Below, one piece after another: positions 7,320-17,461 of a stretch of DNA of 46,600 bases. The notes under the pieces were generated by a model. It made no database searches, was not told where the DNA came from, and saw only the letters and a list, made by a program, of their open reading frames with translations. A program made the translations under genes and the position numbers. Numbering within the stretch: the stretch's first letter is position 1; every line of letters begins with the position of its first letter. This DNA comes from Scytonema sp. RU_4_4 (GTDB lineage: Bacteria; Cyanobacteriota; Cyanobacteriia; Cyanobacteriales; Nostocaceae): NCBI GenBank assembly GCA_012031965.1, contig JAAUSC010000033.1, forward strand, positions 1-46,600, read 5' to 3'.

Positions 7320-9752
7320 TTAGCTCCTTAAGGTCACACCGAATTTCTCGACTAGGGCTTCGCGGACTTGATTGTGTACTGGTTCAACTTCGGTATCGGT
7401 GAGAGTGCGATCGCCTGAGCGATAAATCAAGCGAAATGCCAGACTCCGCTGTCCTTGAGGGACGTTCTCTCCCCGATATTCATCAAACAATTCCACAGAC
7501 TCCAGCAATTCTTTGCCTGCTTTGGTTATGGTTTTTTCAATTTCGGCAACTGTCACCTTAACAGGTGCAAAGAAAGCAATATCTCGGTCTGCAGCTGGAT
7601 AAATGGGGTAAGGGTGAAATTGCGGTACTAAGATTTCATCTTCATCCAAAGAATCCAAAAGCACATCTATATCCAACTGGAACACGTAGACTGAATCTGG
7701 TAAATCTTTTTCTTGCCGTAATTGGGGATGCAGTTGACCAAAGATACCAAGTCTGTTACCCCGTACCCATAGGGAAGCTGTGCGTCCTGGGTGCAAGCGG
7801 GAATCTCTGCAATCAGGTTGATATTCTACCTGCAAGCAAAACTGTTTAAATACATTTTCTAAAACACCTTTGGCTTCAAACCAGGTCATGGGTTGCTCGC
7901 GACCGTTTCTTGTCCACTTGCTGGAGGATATATCACCTCCCATAATGCCAGCAATCGCGTCTGTTTCTTGCAAACCTTCTTCTTGCCAGAAAATTCGTCC
8001 AATTTCAAAGCCATTGAGCGAACCATTACCTTGTTCTAAATTGTATTGAAATGCATCAATCAATCCTGACATCAAGTCAGTTCGCAAAGCAGAATATTCA
8101 ACAAATAACGGATTTGCCAGCATGATTTGTCTATCTTCCCCTGGTTTTACCAAGGAATAGTGCATTAATTCTGTCAATCCTTCTGCTCGCAATAGAGCTC
8201 GTAATTTGCGTACTAATTCTTGCTCAACAGGCAAATAACCTGCTTCTGCTTTTTCTGGTAGGGTATCACAAAAACGATCATAGCCATAAAGACGAGCAAT
8301 TTCTTCAATTAAGTCTATTTCCCGTTCTAAGTCGCGGTAACGATAGGGAGGTACACAAACTGTCCACCTCTTCTCATCTATAGGAGTCACCTGACATCCC
8401 AGTGCAGTGAGGATGCGTTCAACATCTTCGCTTTGGACTTCTCCTGTTTGCTCACCTAAATCAATTGGTCCGAGAACCTGATTCACTCGATCCAAGCGTA
8501 ATTCAATGGAACGCGACCAGGTAGAACGCTCAGGACGAGAATCAGCAACTTCTTGATGGACTATAATTCCCCCGGACAGTTTGCTGATCAGCGATAACGC
8601 ACGACGAGTTGCGACTTCCAACTCAGCGCGGTTGACTCCCCGTTCGTATCTCCCAGAGGATTCGCTTCTTAAACCTACGCTACGCGAAGAACGGCGAATT
8701 GCGACTGAATCAAATAGTGCTGCTTCTAAAACTAGGTTTTGAGTTCCGTCATGCACTTCGCTTTCTTCGCCACCCATGACTCCCGCTAACGCAATAGGTT
8801 TGTTGTGAGCGGTGATGAGTAAATTTTGTGTAGATAGAGTGCGAATTTGTCCATCTAGAGTTTTGAGAGTTTCCCCAGCGTTGGCAAAACGGACACCAAT
8901 CGCGAGATTGTCACTTTCAGCAACGGATTGTAAACGGTTAGCGTCAAAAGCATGCAGTGGCTGTCCCCATTCCAACATCACGTAGTTAGTAATGTCTACA
9001 ATATTATTGATAGGTCGTACTCCAGCAGCACGCAAGCGCTGTTGCAGCCAATCTGGTGATGGTGCAATTTTTACCTGGTCAATCACCGTGCCAATATATG
9101 CTGGGCAAGCTTGTGTATCAGCGATTTTTAAAGTTAAATGAAACGCACCTTGAGAAATCGGTACTTCACTTGGTTCAGGAAGTGTTAGCTTTGCCCCTGT
9201 CAGGGCTGTGACTTCCCGCGCTATACCAACCATACTTAAGGCATCAGCACGGTTAGCAGTCGCAGTGACATCTAAAATGACATCATCTAAACCTAACAGT
9301 GGACGCACATCGGTACCTAGTGCCAAGTTCTCTTGAGGAAAAATGTGAATCCCATCTACATCACTAGGTAAACCCAGTTCCTTAAGGGAACAAATCATCC
9401 CCTGTGATGGAACTCCTCGTAGTTTTGCGGGTTTTATTTTTAAATCGATGTTTGGTAGGTAAGTGCCTATTGTTGCCACTGGCACGTAGATATCTGCCCG
9501 GACATTGGAAGCACCACAGACAATATTTAAAGTTTCACCCGTACCGATATCGACTTGGCAAACACTTAACTTGTCGGCGTTGGGATGCGGTTGTCGTTCC
9601 AGCACTTTCCCCACAACAACGCCCGCAGCCCAAGTACGGCGATCTTCAATATCTTCCACCTCAAACCCAGCTAGTGTCAGTGTTTCTGCTAGTTCCTCTG
9701 GGCTAAGTTTCAATTCAACGAGTTCTTGCAACCATTTCAGTGAGATACGCAT
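7320..9752 (-). CDS. pheT: Phenylalanine-tRNA ligase beta subunit
   Basis: 810 residues, the normal bacterial length. Domain order is complete: N-terminal [21 protein letters not shown], a tRNA-binding EMAP/OB domain at about 40-150 ([25 protein letters not shown]), B3/B4 editing domain at about 215-390 with [22 protein letters not shown] and [21 protein letters not shown] in that region, B5 domain at about 410-490, and a C-terminal FDX-ACB anticodon-binding domain ([10 protein letters not shown] ... [20 protein letters not shown]). It acts with PheS, whose gene is not in this window, to charge tRNA-Phe. Confidence 0.97.
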   Translation of the reverse strand: MRISLKWLQELVELKLSPEELAETLTLAGFEVEDIEDRRTWAAGVVVGKVLERQPHPNADKLSVCQVDIGTGETLNIVCGASNVRADIYVPVATIGTYLPNIDLKIKPAKLRGVPSQGMICSLKELGLPSDVDGIHIFPQENLALGTDVRPLLGLDDVILDVTATANRADALSMVGIAREVTALTGAKLTLPEPSEVPISQGAFHLTLKIADTQACPAYIGTVIDQVKIAPSPDWLQQRLRAAGVRPINNIVDITNYVMLEWGQPLHAFDANRLQSVAESDNLAIGVRFANAGETLKTLDGQIRTLSTQNLLITAHNKPIALAGVMGGEESEVHDGTQNLVLEAALFDSVAIRRSSRSVGLRSESSGRYERGVNRAELEVATRRALSLISKLSGGIIVHQEVADSRPERSTWSRSIELRLDRVNQVLGPIDLGEQTGEVQSEDVERILTALGCQVTPIDEKRWTVCVPPYRYRDLEREIDLIEEIARLYGYDRFCDTLPEKAEAGYLPVEQELVRKLRALLRAEGLTELMHYSLVKPGEDRQIMLANPLFVEYSALRTDLMSGLIDAFQYNLEQGNGSLNGFEIGRIFWQEEGLQETDAIAGIMGGDISSSKWTRNGREQPMTWFEAKGVLENVFKQFCLQVEYQPDCRDSRLHPGRTASLWVRGNRLGIFGQLHPQLRQEKDLPDSVYVFQLDIDVLLDSLDEDEILVPQFHPYPIYPAADRDIAFFAPVKVTVAEIEKTITKAGKELLESVELFDEYRGENVPQGQRSLAFRLIYRSGDRTLTDTEVEPVHNQVREALVEKFGVTLRS

Positions 9753-10093
9753 GGTCTTGTGTTGTTTTGTCTGAAATCTAAGCTAAATCACAATGCACAG
9801 ACTATTCTAGAACTATTCCACGAAGTTACTCTGTACTAAGATAGTTTTTTTGAAAGCCTTAATCAGGGTTAGAAGCTGTAACTTGATTGCTGGACATAAG
9901 AGATTTAAATAGATCCTACAAAAATGAGAGACAAGTCCGCTAACTGTTCAGGCATTGCAATCTCCAAATAGAAATTAATATCAATGCAATGCATGAACGC
10001 CATAATTTTAGAGTAGAAGAGGTTTCATTGCATCCTATTTTTAATACTTTTTACATCATTCTTAATGATTAACTATGACTAATTACGACATCA

Positions 10094-11491
10094 TTAAGCC
10101 AAATGCGTAAACACTATTTTGAGTAAATCTGCACGAGTAAAAGGCTTAGTTAAATATCCAGAAGCTCCTACTAATCTTGCTTTTACTCTGTCTATAAGTC
10201 CCTTATTCCCTGTTACCATAATTATGGGAGTTTTTTTGAACATTGAATTATTGCGGACAATTCGGCATAATTCATAACCATCCATGCCATCCATGTTTAA
10301 ATCTAGCAAAATCAAGTCTGGTTTGTACCTAATAATTGACATAACTGCTTTCAGTGGGTCATTGATTGTCACAACAGAAAAATTTTCATCTTCTAAGAAG
10401 CGGCTAATTTCTTTAAGGATAGTGGGACTATCATCTACAGAAATAACTTTGTAGACTTTTCGTGGAGTTTCAGTAGCGAGAGCTTCTGCCTCATATTCAA
10501 TCTTCTTGTTATTTGATGTTGTTAAGTCTTTCACTTGCTCTTTCTGAGAAGAAATCGGAGTTTTCTTCGTGGAAGTAGCAGAGTTTTCCTTAGAGATGGT
10601 GCGATTTGATGCTAGTGCTGAATCAACGAATTTAGTATCAGCTGATTGAGTAACATAACTAGAAGCTTTTACGAAATCTGTAAATGTTTTTGGTAATTGA
10701 TCAAAGGGTGGATCTGGCTCATGCAATAATATAGTGCCATCTAAAATATGAGGATATAGTATTTTAGCTAGTTCAACTTCGTCTTGATTCATAATCACTG
10801 ACAAATGTCGTAAGCTAAAACCTTTCATCCACTCAGTTAGCTGAGGGTCTATGCCTGATATCTTTTTGGGATTTTTTGTGGCTTTAATTAATAAATATGG
10901 ACGTTGATAGGGAGAAGATATTTGGGGACCCAATAAATGCCAATTATGTAACTTTTTTTGACAACGCTCTACAATTTTTTCGACATCAAGCTTGCAAATA
11001 GTTGGAACTCGATAATGAGAATTTTGTAATGTAAAAGTTCCTTGCTTGATTAAAAGATATGACTCAAGTACTTCTTTGACTAATTCCTGAATCAGGATAG
11101 CTGCTTGTGTAGAATGCAAATATCGTTCGCTTACTAACCAGCAGATAGCTTGGTACTCAGGAGGTAGTGGGGGAGGAATCGATTGCGCGTGAGTATTATT
11201 GTGATATCCTACAGGCTGACTTTTTGTATCCGGTTCAAACATTAAACGTAATTGAACACGGACTTCACCGATGATGCTAGGAACATGATGGCTTAAGCGA
11301 CGCAAATGACGTTCCAAGCGGTCAAATGGTTCAACTGAATGAGTCGCGTATGTTATTCTTCCCTGCTCTAGATAGACTGACCAGGAAACAGAGTTGCTAA
11401 GTGCTTGTAAACAAGTACTTTCAGAAGAATTAGATAGGTGTCTCAATAAACTCAAAGGACTCAGTTTGGTAAATGTGCCAAAATTATTCAT
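10094..11491 (-). CDS. PatA-type response regulator (PATAN-like + REC)
   Basis: 465 residues. The N-terminal 270 residues match the PATAN/DUF4388-like half of cyanobacterial PatA proteins (SPLSLLRHLSNSSESTCLQA, SVYLEQGRITYATHS, PYLLIKATKNP). A Ser/Thr/Lys-rich linker (280-340) leads to a REC domain at 345-465 with all key residues: D353-D354, phospho-acceptor D397 (LLDLNMDGMDG), T427 and K449. There is no DNA-binding output domain. Anabaena PatA affects heterocyst pattern and other paralogues act in motility, so the exact role is open. It is divergent from the vWA gene and next to the envelope polysaccharide island. Confidence 0.85.
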   Translation of the reverse strand: MNNFGTFTKLSPLSLLRHLSNSSESTCLQALSNSVSWSVYLEQGRITYATHSVEPFDRLERHLRRLSHHVPSIIGEVRVQLRLMFEPDTKSQPVGYHNNTHAQSIPPPLPPEYQAICWLVSERYLHSTQAAILIQELVKEVLESYLLIKQGTFTLQNSHYRVPTICKLDVEKIVERCQKKLHNWHLLGPQISSPYQRPYLLIKATKNPKKISGIDPQLTEWMKGFSLRHLSVIMNQDEVELAKILYPHILDGTILLHEPDPPFDQLPKTFTDFVKASSYVTQSADTKFVDSALASNRTISKENSATSTKKTPISSQKEQVKDLTTSNNKKIEYEAEALATETPRKVYKVISVDDSPTILKEISRFLEDENFSVVTINDPLKAVMSIIRYKPDLILLDLNMDGMDGYELCRIVRNNSMFKKTPIIMVTGNKGLIDRVKARLVGASGYLTKPFTRADLLKIVFTHLA

Positions 11492-12087
11492 TTCTCTAGA
11501 GATTTTCTAAAAAAGGAGACCGATTGTTTGAATTTTCGAGTGATCGGTAATAATGGTATTCCTCTAACTTTGAGATTTCTCTATACAGAAATTTTCTCAG
11601 AATTTTGGTTGTATACATATATTACAAGCTGTAAAGAAAATATTATAGTTAGTCTGTGACATTTTCTCGTAACATAACTAACAAGGGATATTTTTCAGTT
11701 TAAGTTTCTTGAAATCTTAATGAGTTAATTAAGGTAACAAACGTGTCGTTATATTACTGAATTGAATGCACTCACTTAGTTACTTTTATCTAAAATATTA
11801 CCTTTCTACATCGAATCTTTAAATTCCTGTGTCAGTAAAGGTACTAATCTAGTATATCGTATACGTATTACGTATCAATTTCGCTATATGTTGTACAGCA
11901 GGTCATCCCGACTCTTTGTGGACTCAGTTTTCTTTAAAGATATATCGGATAGGATTTCACAAATTTGTAAGGGATTTGGCAGCAGAATTTTGTTAAAGAA
12001 ATAGTAAACTGTCTAAGATTAAATAACTTACATATAGTTTTGTCAGTGCTATAAACTATATACTTTGAGGAAAAGGAAAGCTGAGCT
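11492..12087. promoter_or_regulatory. Divergent control region with CGTAT repeats
   Basis: A 596-bp AT-rich spacer between the PatA-type regulator (minus) and the vWA triad (plus). It must hold both promoters. At 11858-11875 there are three CGTAT pentamers in a row (11858, 11864, 11871), containing GTATAC and ACGTATTACGT symmetry, about 210 bp before the vWA start. This could be an operator. No gene is seen in the spacer. Confidence 0.4.
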
Positions 12088-12789
12088 TTGGACTTTAACA
12101 TAACACAAAAAGTTATGCCGGATACATTAAAACTTGATGAAGTAGTGGAGTTTGCTGAAAATCCAGAACCCCGTTGTCCTTGTGTGCTTCTTCTAGATAC
12201 ATCTGGCTCAATGCAAGGTATGGCGCTAGATTCATTAAATCAGGGCTTACAGAGTTTCAAAGAAGAATTAACGAAAAATTCCTTGGCAGCAAGAAGGGTT
12301 GAAGTAGCAATAGTTACCTTTGATAGTCATATCAGTGTAGTACAGGACTTTGTAACTGCTGATCAATTCAGTCCACCGGTACTGACAGCACAAGGACTGA
12401 CGACTATGGGCGCAGGAATTCACAAAGCTTTGGACATGATCCAAGAACGAAAAGCTCAATATCGTGCCAACGGTATTGCTTATTATCGTCCTTGGGTATT
12501 GATGATTACTGATGGTGAGCCACAAGGCGAGTTTGAAGATGTAATCGAACAAGCATCGCGGCGTCTACAAGAAGATGAAACCAGTAAACGTGTTGCATTT
12601 TTTACTGTTGGAGTAGAAAATGCGAACATGACGCGCTTAAGTCAAATAGCTGTGCGTACACCCTTGAAACTTCAAGGACTCAATTTCGTTGAAATGTTTG
12701 TTTGGCTATCAGCCAGTATGTCAGCTGTTTCTCATTCTAAAGTAGACGAACAGGTGGCACTACCACCGATTGGCTGGGGTTCTGTTTAG
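12088..12789 (+). CDS. TerY-like von Willebrand factor A protein
   Basis: 233 residues of a stand-alone vWA domain. The MIDAS motif is intact: DTSGS at 37-41, Thr in GLTTMGAG at 104-110, and D142 in MITDGEPQG. The start is TTG at 12088, eight bases after a purine-rich GAGGAAAAGGAAAG; an ATG at 12115 is the alternative and would drop nine residues. It is cytosolic and presumably binds Mg2+/protein partners. It leads a three-gene unit with a PP2C phosphatase (49 bp later) and a protein kinase, the TerY-P triad described from comparative genomics of Ter stress systems. Confidence 0.88.
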   Translation: MDFNITQKVMPDTLKLDEVVEFAENPEPRCPCVLLLDTSGSMQGMALDSLNQGLQSFKEELTKNSLAARRVEVAIVTFDSHISVVQDFVTADQFSPPVLTAQGLTTMGAGIHKALDMIQERKAQYRANGIAYYRPWVLMITDGEPQGEFEDVIEQASRRLQEDETSKRVAFFTVGVENANMTRLSQIAVRTPLKLQGLNFVEMFVWLSASMSAVSHSKVDEQVALPPIGWGSV

Positions 12790-12838
12790 TAAGGATGTGA
12801 TTGAATGCTCAAAAAAGAGCAGTAATGGAATATGATTT

Positions 12839-13618
12839 ATGAACACTTCTAAACAGAAACCTCATTGGCGGGTAGTAGCCGCCTCAATATGTGGTACGAG
12901 TCACATCAAAAACAAGCAATTGTGTCAGGATGCTCACCTCTGGCAGATTTTGCCAGATAATATCTTAGTTGTTGCTGCTGCAGATGGTGCTGGTAGTGCA
13001 AGCATGGGCAAGGTAGGAGCAATGGTTGCTGTAGAAACAGCGATAGAAAACATATCTATCAAAGAATTTTCTCGACGAACACTGGTTGATGATAATGCTG
13101 TACGATCGCTTTTGATTGAAGCAATCATTTGTGCCAAAAAAGCTGTCGAAGAAGAGGCTGTTGCTTGTCAGAAGCAGTCATCGGATTTAGCAAGTACCCT
13201 GATTGTTGCCTTGGCAACACCAGAAGTTGTTGCAGTCGCACAAATCGGGGATGGTGTAGCAGTCGCAAGGGATGTTCAAGGAAACCTCGTTGCACTGACC
13301 ATACCCGACAGTGGTGAATATATCAACGAGACTGTTTTCTTGACCTCACCGACAGCCCTAGATGCGGTGCAAGTAAGATTATGGCGTCAAGCAGTAGTCA
13401 ATGTTGGTGTTCTAACAGATGGACTACAAATGCTTGCCATGAATATGGCTGTGGGAGTACCTCATAAGCCGTTCTTTGTTCCACTGTTCGACTTTGCAGC
13501 TAATGCAGATGACAAGACAGTGGCAAAAGAGCAGCTAGTGAGATTTTTACGCTCAGAGCGAATTATGCAACGTACAGATGATGATTTGACACTAATCATT
13601 GCTGCTTTTAGCAATTGA
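12839..13618 (+). CDS. PP2C-type protein phosphatase (TerY-P triad)
   Basis: 259 residues of a PP2C-2 domain. It starts with a WRVVAASICGTSH segment and LCQDAH (D31), then AAADGAGSASMGKVGA with the metal-binding D49-G50, IGDGVAVARD in the middle, LTDGLQML, and a late DDDLTLIIA with the last metal Asp. It should remove phosphate from Ser/Thr of the partner kinase or of shared substrates. The gene lies between the vWA and kinase genes with short gaps (49 and 66 bp), which supports one transcript. Confidence 0.9.
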   Translation: MNTSKQKPHWRVVAASICGTSHIKNKQLCQDAHLWQILPDNILVVAAADGAGSASMGKVGAMVAVETAIENISIKEFSRRTLVDDNAVRSLLIEAIICAKKAVEEEAVACQKQSSDLASTLIVALATPEVVAVAQIGDGVAVARDVQGNLVALTIPDSGEYINETVFLTSPTALDAVQVRLWRQAVVNVGVLTDGLQMLAMNMAVGVPHKPFFVPLFDFAANADDKTVAKEQLVRFLRSERIMQRTDDDLTLIIAAFSN

Positions 13619-13684
13619 TAGAGTGTTGGGGAATTTGTCTGTCTGGAAGTGTATACATTTATAGGGTATCTCTAAGAGTATATT

Positions 13685-15874
13685 ATGCAGGTACTACGTT
13701 GTCTTCCCAACCAAAAAATTAGCAATGTTAGTCTCTCCGTAAGTTTGGGACGAGGCGGTGAAGCGTGTATATACACAGTGCCAACAGATGCTGGCTTGGT
13801 GGCTAAGGTTTATCACAAACCAACACCTTCCCAAGCTCGTAAACTGGAGGTTATGCTTACTCACCCACCGGAAAACCCAACTGCGAGCTTAGGGCATATT
13901 TCAATAGCATGGCCCGTTGAGTTGTTGCGATCGCCCGAAGGAAGCGATGAGGTGATAGGCTTTTTAATGCCGCGCATTCAGGGAATGCGTCCAATCATCG
14001 ACTTCTACAATCCTAGAACTCGCCGCCAGCACTGTCCTTTGTTTAACTATCAGTACTTAATCCGCACTGCTCGCAATCTGGCTTCGGCTTTTGCTGCGTT
14101 ACACGCTAGCGGATACTGTGTTGGCGATGTGAATGAGTCTAATATCCTCGTTAGTGACACCGCATTGGTGACGATAGTAGACACCGATTCATTCCAGGTA
14201 AAAGACCCAGACAATGGAATGATTTACCGCTGTCATGTGGGGAAACCAGAATTTACCCCACCAGAACTTCACAACAAAACTTTTGCTCAGTGCGATCGCA
14301 ATTCTACCCATGACTTGTTTGGGTTAGCAGTATTGATATTTCAACTGTTAATGGAAGGTACACACCCATTTTCAGGCATTTATCAAGGAGCAGGTGAACC
14401 TCCGCAATATGAATCACGTATTGTTAGTGGACATTTTACTTACAGTCAAAACCGCCGCGTACCGTACGTTTCGACACCCATTGCACCTCCTTGGGACATT
14501 CTTCCTCTAGGTTTGCAGGAACTTTTTATACGTTGTTTTGAGGATGGTCACAACAACCCACAGATACGCCCCAATGCTCAAACTTGGCTCACAGCACTCG
14601 CTGATGCTGAAAACAGCCTCATAAGCTGCACTATCAACCCTCAGCATCGCTACAGCAACCACCTGGACAGATGTCCTTGGTGCGAACGTACATTGCGATT
14701 AGGTGGACGTGACCCATTCCCATCTCTAAAAGCAATAGCAAATAAAGAACATTTACAACCGCGAGTACAAAAGAAAAGACGCCAAGTTCAAGTTCCTCGC
14801 ACACTGCAACCAGCAATTCCATTTACTCAGACTCATTATCGTCATCCAGTCATTCCCCACAATGTTTCTTACTATAGACCTCAGAAAAAGCGGAATTTCT
14901 ACCCTATTGTTTTCTGCTTGCTTGGTCTTTTTGGTATCTTGGGGTATTTGGATTTAATGGTTAAATTCACAAGTCGCCCCTTTATTGCTCAAAGTTCTTA
15001 CGCTCAACAAAATTTGATTTCTTTACAAGAAGATAGAAACGACAAAAATCAAAATTTTGCTGATTACTACAAGCAGGGTCATGCTTCATACAAAGTCAGA
15101 GATTACGAACAAGCAATTGAAAATTTCAGTAAAGCAATACAAAAAGATCCAAAACACGCAAAAGCTTATGTCAACCGTGGCAATGCTCACTACAACTTGA
15201 AAGAGTATGAAGGGGCACTTGCAGATTACAATAAAGCAATCAGCATCAATCCCACGGAAGTCAAAGGGTATGTCAATCGAGGGAATGTGCGCTATATGCT
15301 TGCCGAATATAGCAGCGATCCAGACAAAGAGTATAGTCTAGCAATTGCAGATTATAACAATGCCCTGCGTCTGAATTCAAATGAAGTAGAAGCATACATA
15401 AGGCGAGGTGTTGTTCGCTCCCAAATTGCTAAATACAGTGGCGATTCTCAAGATGAGTATAAAAAAGCAATCACTGACTTCAACCAAGCACTAAACCGAA
15501 ATTCATCCAGAGCAGAAGCCTTCTTTCAACGAGGTTTGGTGCGTTATCAAATTGCTCAATATAGCAATGATTTTGAGCAAGAATACAAACAGGCAATTGG
15601 AGATTTTAACCAAGCATTGAGTATCAATCCTAAACTGTCAAAAGTTTATATAAAACGAGGTGTCATTCGTTACGAACTTGCCCAATATGGAGGTGGCAAA
15701 TTTAGCCAGTACCATAAGCAAGCAGTTGATGATTTGCAGAAAGCTGCTAAAATGTCTTTGCAACAAGAAGATATGGAGAATTACCAACAAGCACTAAGCA
15801 GCATCTGTGTTGTTATGGAAAACAAATGTGATACTTTTTTACAAACCACGAATGTGTCACCGCAAAGCAACTGA
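13685..15874 (+). CDS. Protein kinase with zinc-knuckle-like, membrane and TPR segments
   Basis: 729 residues. Residues 15-305 form a divergent Ser/Thr kinase: GRGGEA loop at 22-27, K41 (VAKVYHK), catalytic GDVNESN with D148 and N153 in place of HRD, and DTD (166-168) in place of DFG. A Cys-rich knot follows (C315, H321, C330, C333). One membrane helix lies at about 406-425 (PIVFCLLGLFGILGYLDLMV). From 455 to 710 there are TPR repeats, several with an inserted IAQYS-type segment. The topology suggests a cytosolic kinase and extracytoplasmic TPRs. It is the third gene of the vWA-PP2C-kinase triad. The substrate is unknown. Confidence 0.9.
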   Translation: MQVLRCLPNQKISNVSLSVSLGRGGEACIYTVPTDAGLVAKVYHKPTPSQARKLEVMLTHPPENPTASLGHISIAWPVELLRSPEGSDEVIGFLMPRIQGMRPIIDFYNPRTRRQHCPLFNYQYLIRTARNLASAFAALHASGYCVGDVNESNILVSDTALVTIVDTDSFQVKDPDNGMIYRCHVGKPEFTPPELHNKTFAQCDRNSTHDLFGLAVLIFQLLMEGTHPFSGIYQGAGEPPQYESRIVSGHFTYSQNRRVPYVSTPIAPPWDILPLGLQELFIRCFEDGHNNPQIRPNAQTWLTALADAENSLISCTINPQHRYSNHLDRCPWCERTLRLGGRDPFPSLKAIANKEHLQPRVQKKRRQVQVPRTLQPAIPFTQTHYRHPVIPHNVSYYRPQKKRNFYPIVFCLLGLFGILGYLDLMVKFTSRPFIAQSSYAQQNLISLQEDRNDKNQNFADYYKQGHASYKVRDYEQAIENFSKAIQKDPKHAKAYVNRGNAHYNLKEYEGALADYNKAISINPTEVKGYVNRGNVRYMLAEYSSDPDKEYSLAIADYNNALRLNSNEVEAYIRRGVVRSQIAKYSGDSQDEYKKAITDFNQALNRNSSRAEAFFQRGLVRYQIAQYSNDFEQEYKQAIGDFNQALSINPKLSKVYIKRGVIRYELAQYGGGKFSQYHKQAVDDLQKAAKMSLQQEDMENYQQALSSICVVMENKCDTFLQTTNVSPQSN

Positions 15875-16573
15875 GTGCAGTTTCTCATATCTCAAATCCA
15901 TAGCATCATGCTCATAGTAAAGCTTCTCTTTGATTAGCCTGACTATGAGCGTGATACACCTTGAACTGTGACATAACATAATCAATGAAATTTTCTAATT
16001 AATTTTTTAGCAATCAATTATGCTTCTTCATTAGTTTATTCAAAGGCATTAATTATAGTACATAATTTTTTTATCAAAAAATGTTTTATAAAAAAAGTAA
16101 AAACTGATTGTGACACTTGAAAACACAAAATGTCAGTAAAATAGCGTATTGACAACATTTTTCGCTAACATATAGTTACAAAAAAAATAGGTGTGATTCT
16201 GTACTAAGAACAAGCTAATTGCACAAAAAAACCTTATTCTGCTAGAAAATAATCCTTTTTACTATTGATTATCTTTTGTCTTCTTCATTACGTAGCCAGT
16301 TATTTTTGACTATTTTGAAATAATAAGAGTTGGTTATTTTGCATTTTTTATAAACTTCTTAAGTAGCGTTATCTCTAGGTTTAAAGTATCTACAAAGCTT
16401 TTTCATTCTTTTTCATTTTTTCATACTTAATATGGGTTTATTTATCTTGTCTTCATACTCAAGTGTCAATTTACGGCTAAATTATATACTGAGAAAATTA
16501 AGAAACAACTTTTTCTCTACTTAACCCCTAAAAAATTGATGACTCATCTACCTAAAAACCTAGAGATAATCTT
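15875..16573. other. AT-rich spacer before the polysaccharide island, with a long hairpin
   Basis: 699 bp without recognisable genes. A 13-bp inverted repeat with one G-U pair (15906-15918 / 15942-15954) follows the kinase gene but lacks a T-run. The rest is very AT-rich and should carry the promoter of the rfbF gene. I searched by eye for the NtcA consensus GTA-N8-TAC and did not find one. Confidence 0.5.
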
Positions 16574-17347
16574 ATGAAAGCAGTGATTTTGGCTGGAGGT
16601 CTTGGTACACGCCTAAGCGAAGAAACGAGCATCAAACCCAAGCCTATGGTGGAGATTGGTGGAAAGCCAGTACTATGGCATATTATGAAAATATATTCCT
16701 CCTACGGCATTAAGGAATTTATCATCTGTTGTGGTTACAAAGGTTACGTTATTAAGGAGTATTTTGCCAACTACTTCTTGCATATGTCAGATGTCACCTT
16801 TGATATGCGATTTAACCAGATGAATGTACATGCGGGTAACGCAGAACCCTGGCGTGTCACCTTAGTAGATACAGGTGATAATACAATGACGGGTGGACGC
16901 TTGAAGCGAGTCAGAGAGCATATTGGTAATGAAACCTTTTGCTTCACCTACGGTGATGGTGTCAGTAATGTCAATGTTGCGGAGTTAATCAATTTTCATA
17001 AGGAACAGAATACTTTAGCAACAATGACAGCAGTTCAACCACCTGGACGTTTTGGTGCTATTGTCTTAGGGCAAGAACAAACAAAAATCACGAGCTTTCG
17101 GGAAAAGCCAGAAGGAGATGGAGCTTGGATTAATGGTGGCTACTTTGTGTTAGAGCCAGAAGTCATTAATCTCATTAATGATGATTCCACTGTTTGGGAA
17201 CAGACCCCATTAGAAAAGCTAGCAGAAATGGAACAGCTATCTGCTTTCAAGCATTATGGCTTTTGGCAACCAATGGACACTTTACGAGATAGAAATTATC
17301 TCGATGAATTATGGAAGAATACTAAGGCTCCTTGGAAGGTGTGGTGA
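16574..17347 (+). CDS. rfbF: Glucose-1-phosphate cytidylyltransferase
   Basis: 257 residues, the normal length. The nucleotide-binding GGLGTRLSEET is at residues 8-18, followed by KPKPMVEIGGKPVLWHIM, FIICCGYKGY, FTYGDGVSNVN (metal Asp) and GAWINGGYFVLEP. It makes CDP-glucose from CTP and glucose-1-phosphate. No typical CDP-glucose 4,6-dehydratase (rfbG) follows in this window. Position and type match the first gene of the Anabaena PCC 7120 HEP island, as far as I recall that island. It is cytosolic and preceded by a long AT-rich leader. Confidence 0.93.
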   Translation: MKAVILAGGLGTRLSEETSIKPKPMVEIGGKPVLWHIMKIYSSYGIKEFIICCGYKGYVIKEYFANYFLHMSDVTFDMRFNQMNVHAGNAEPWRVTLVDTGDNTMTGGRLKRVREHIGNETFCFTYGDGVSNVNVAELINFHKEQNTLATMTAVQPPGRFGAIVLGQEQTKITSFREKPEGDGAWINGGYFVLEPEVINLINDDSTVWEQTPLEKLAEMEQLSAFKHYGFWQPMDTLRDRNYLDELWKNTKAPWKVW

Positions 17348-17461
17348 TAAAAAATAAGAAAAAAGGGACTTGATTTTGCACTGTTCGCTCCTCATTTTTG
17401 ACTCATCATTCTTTTCATTTTTCACTCTTCATACTTCTATATTCCAGGAGCTAGAGTACTC

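Noticed and set aside
15875-16573. NtcA site (GTA-N8-TAC) before rfbF
   Set aside because: Looked for by eye here and upstream of hepC and the GT4 at 24901; only near misses with wrong spacing were found.
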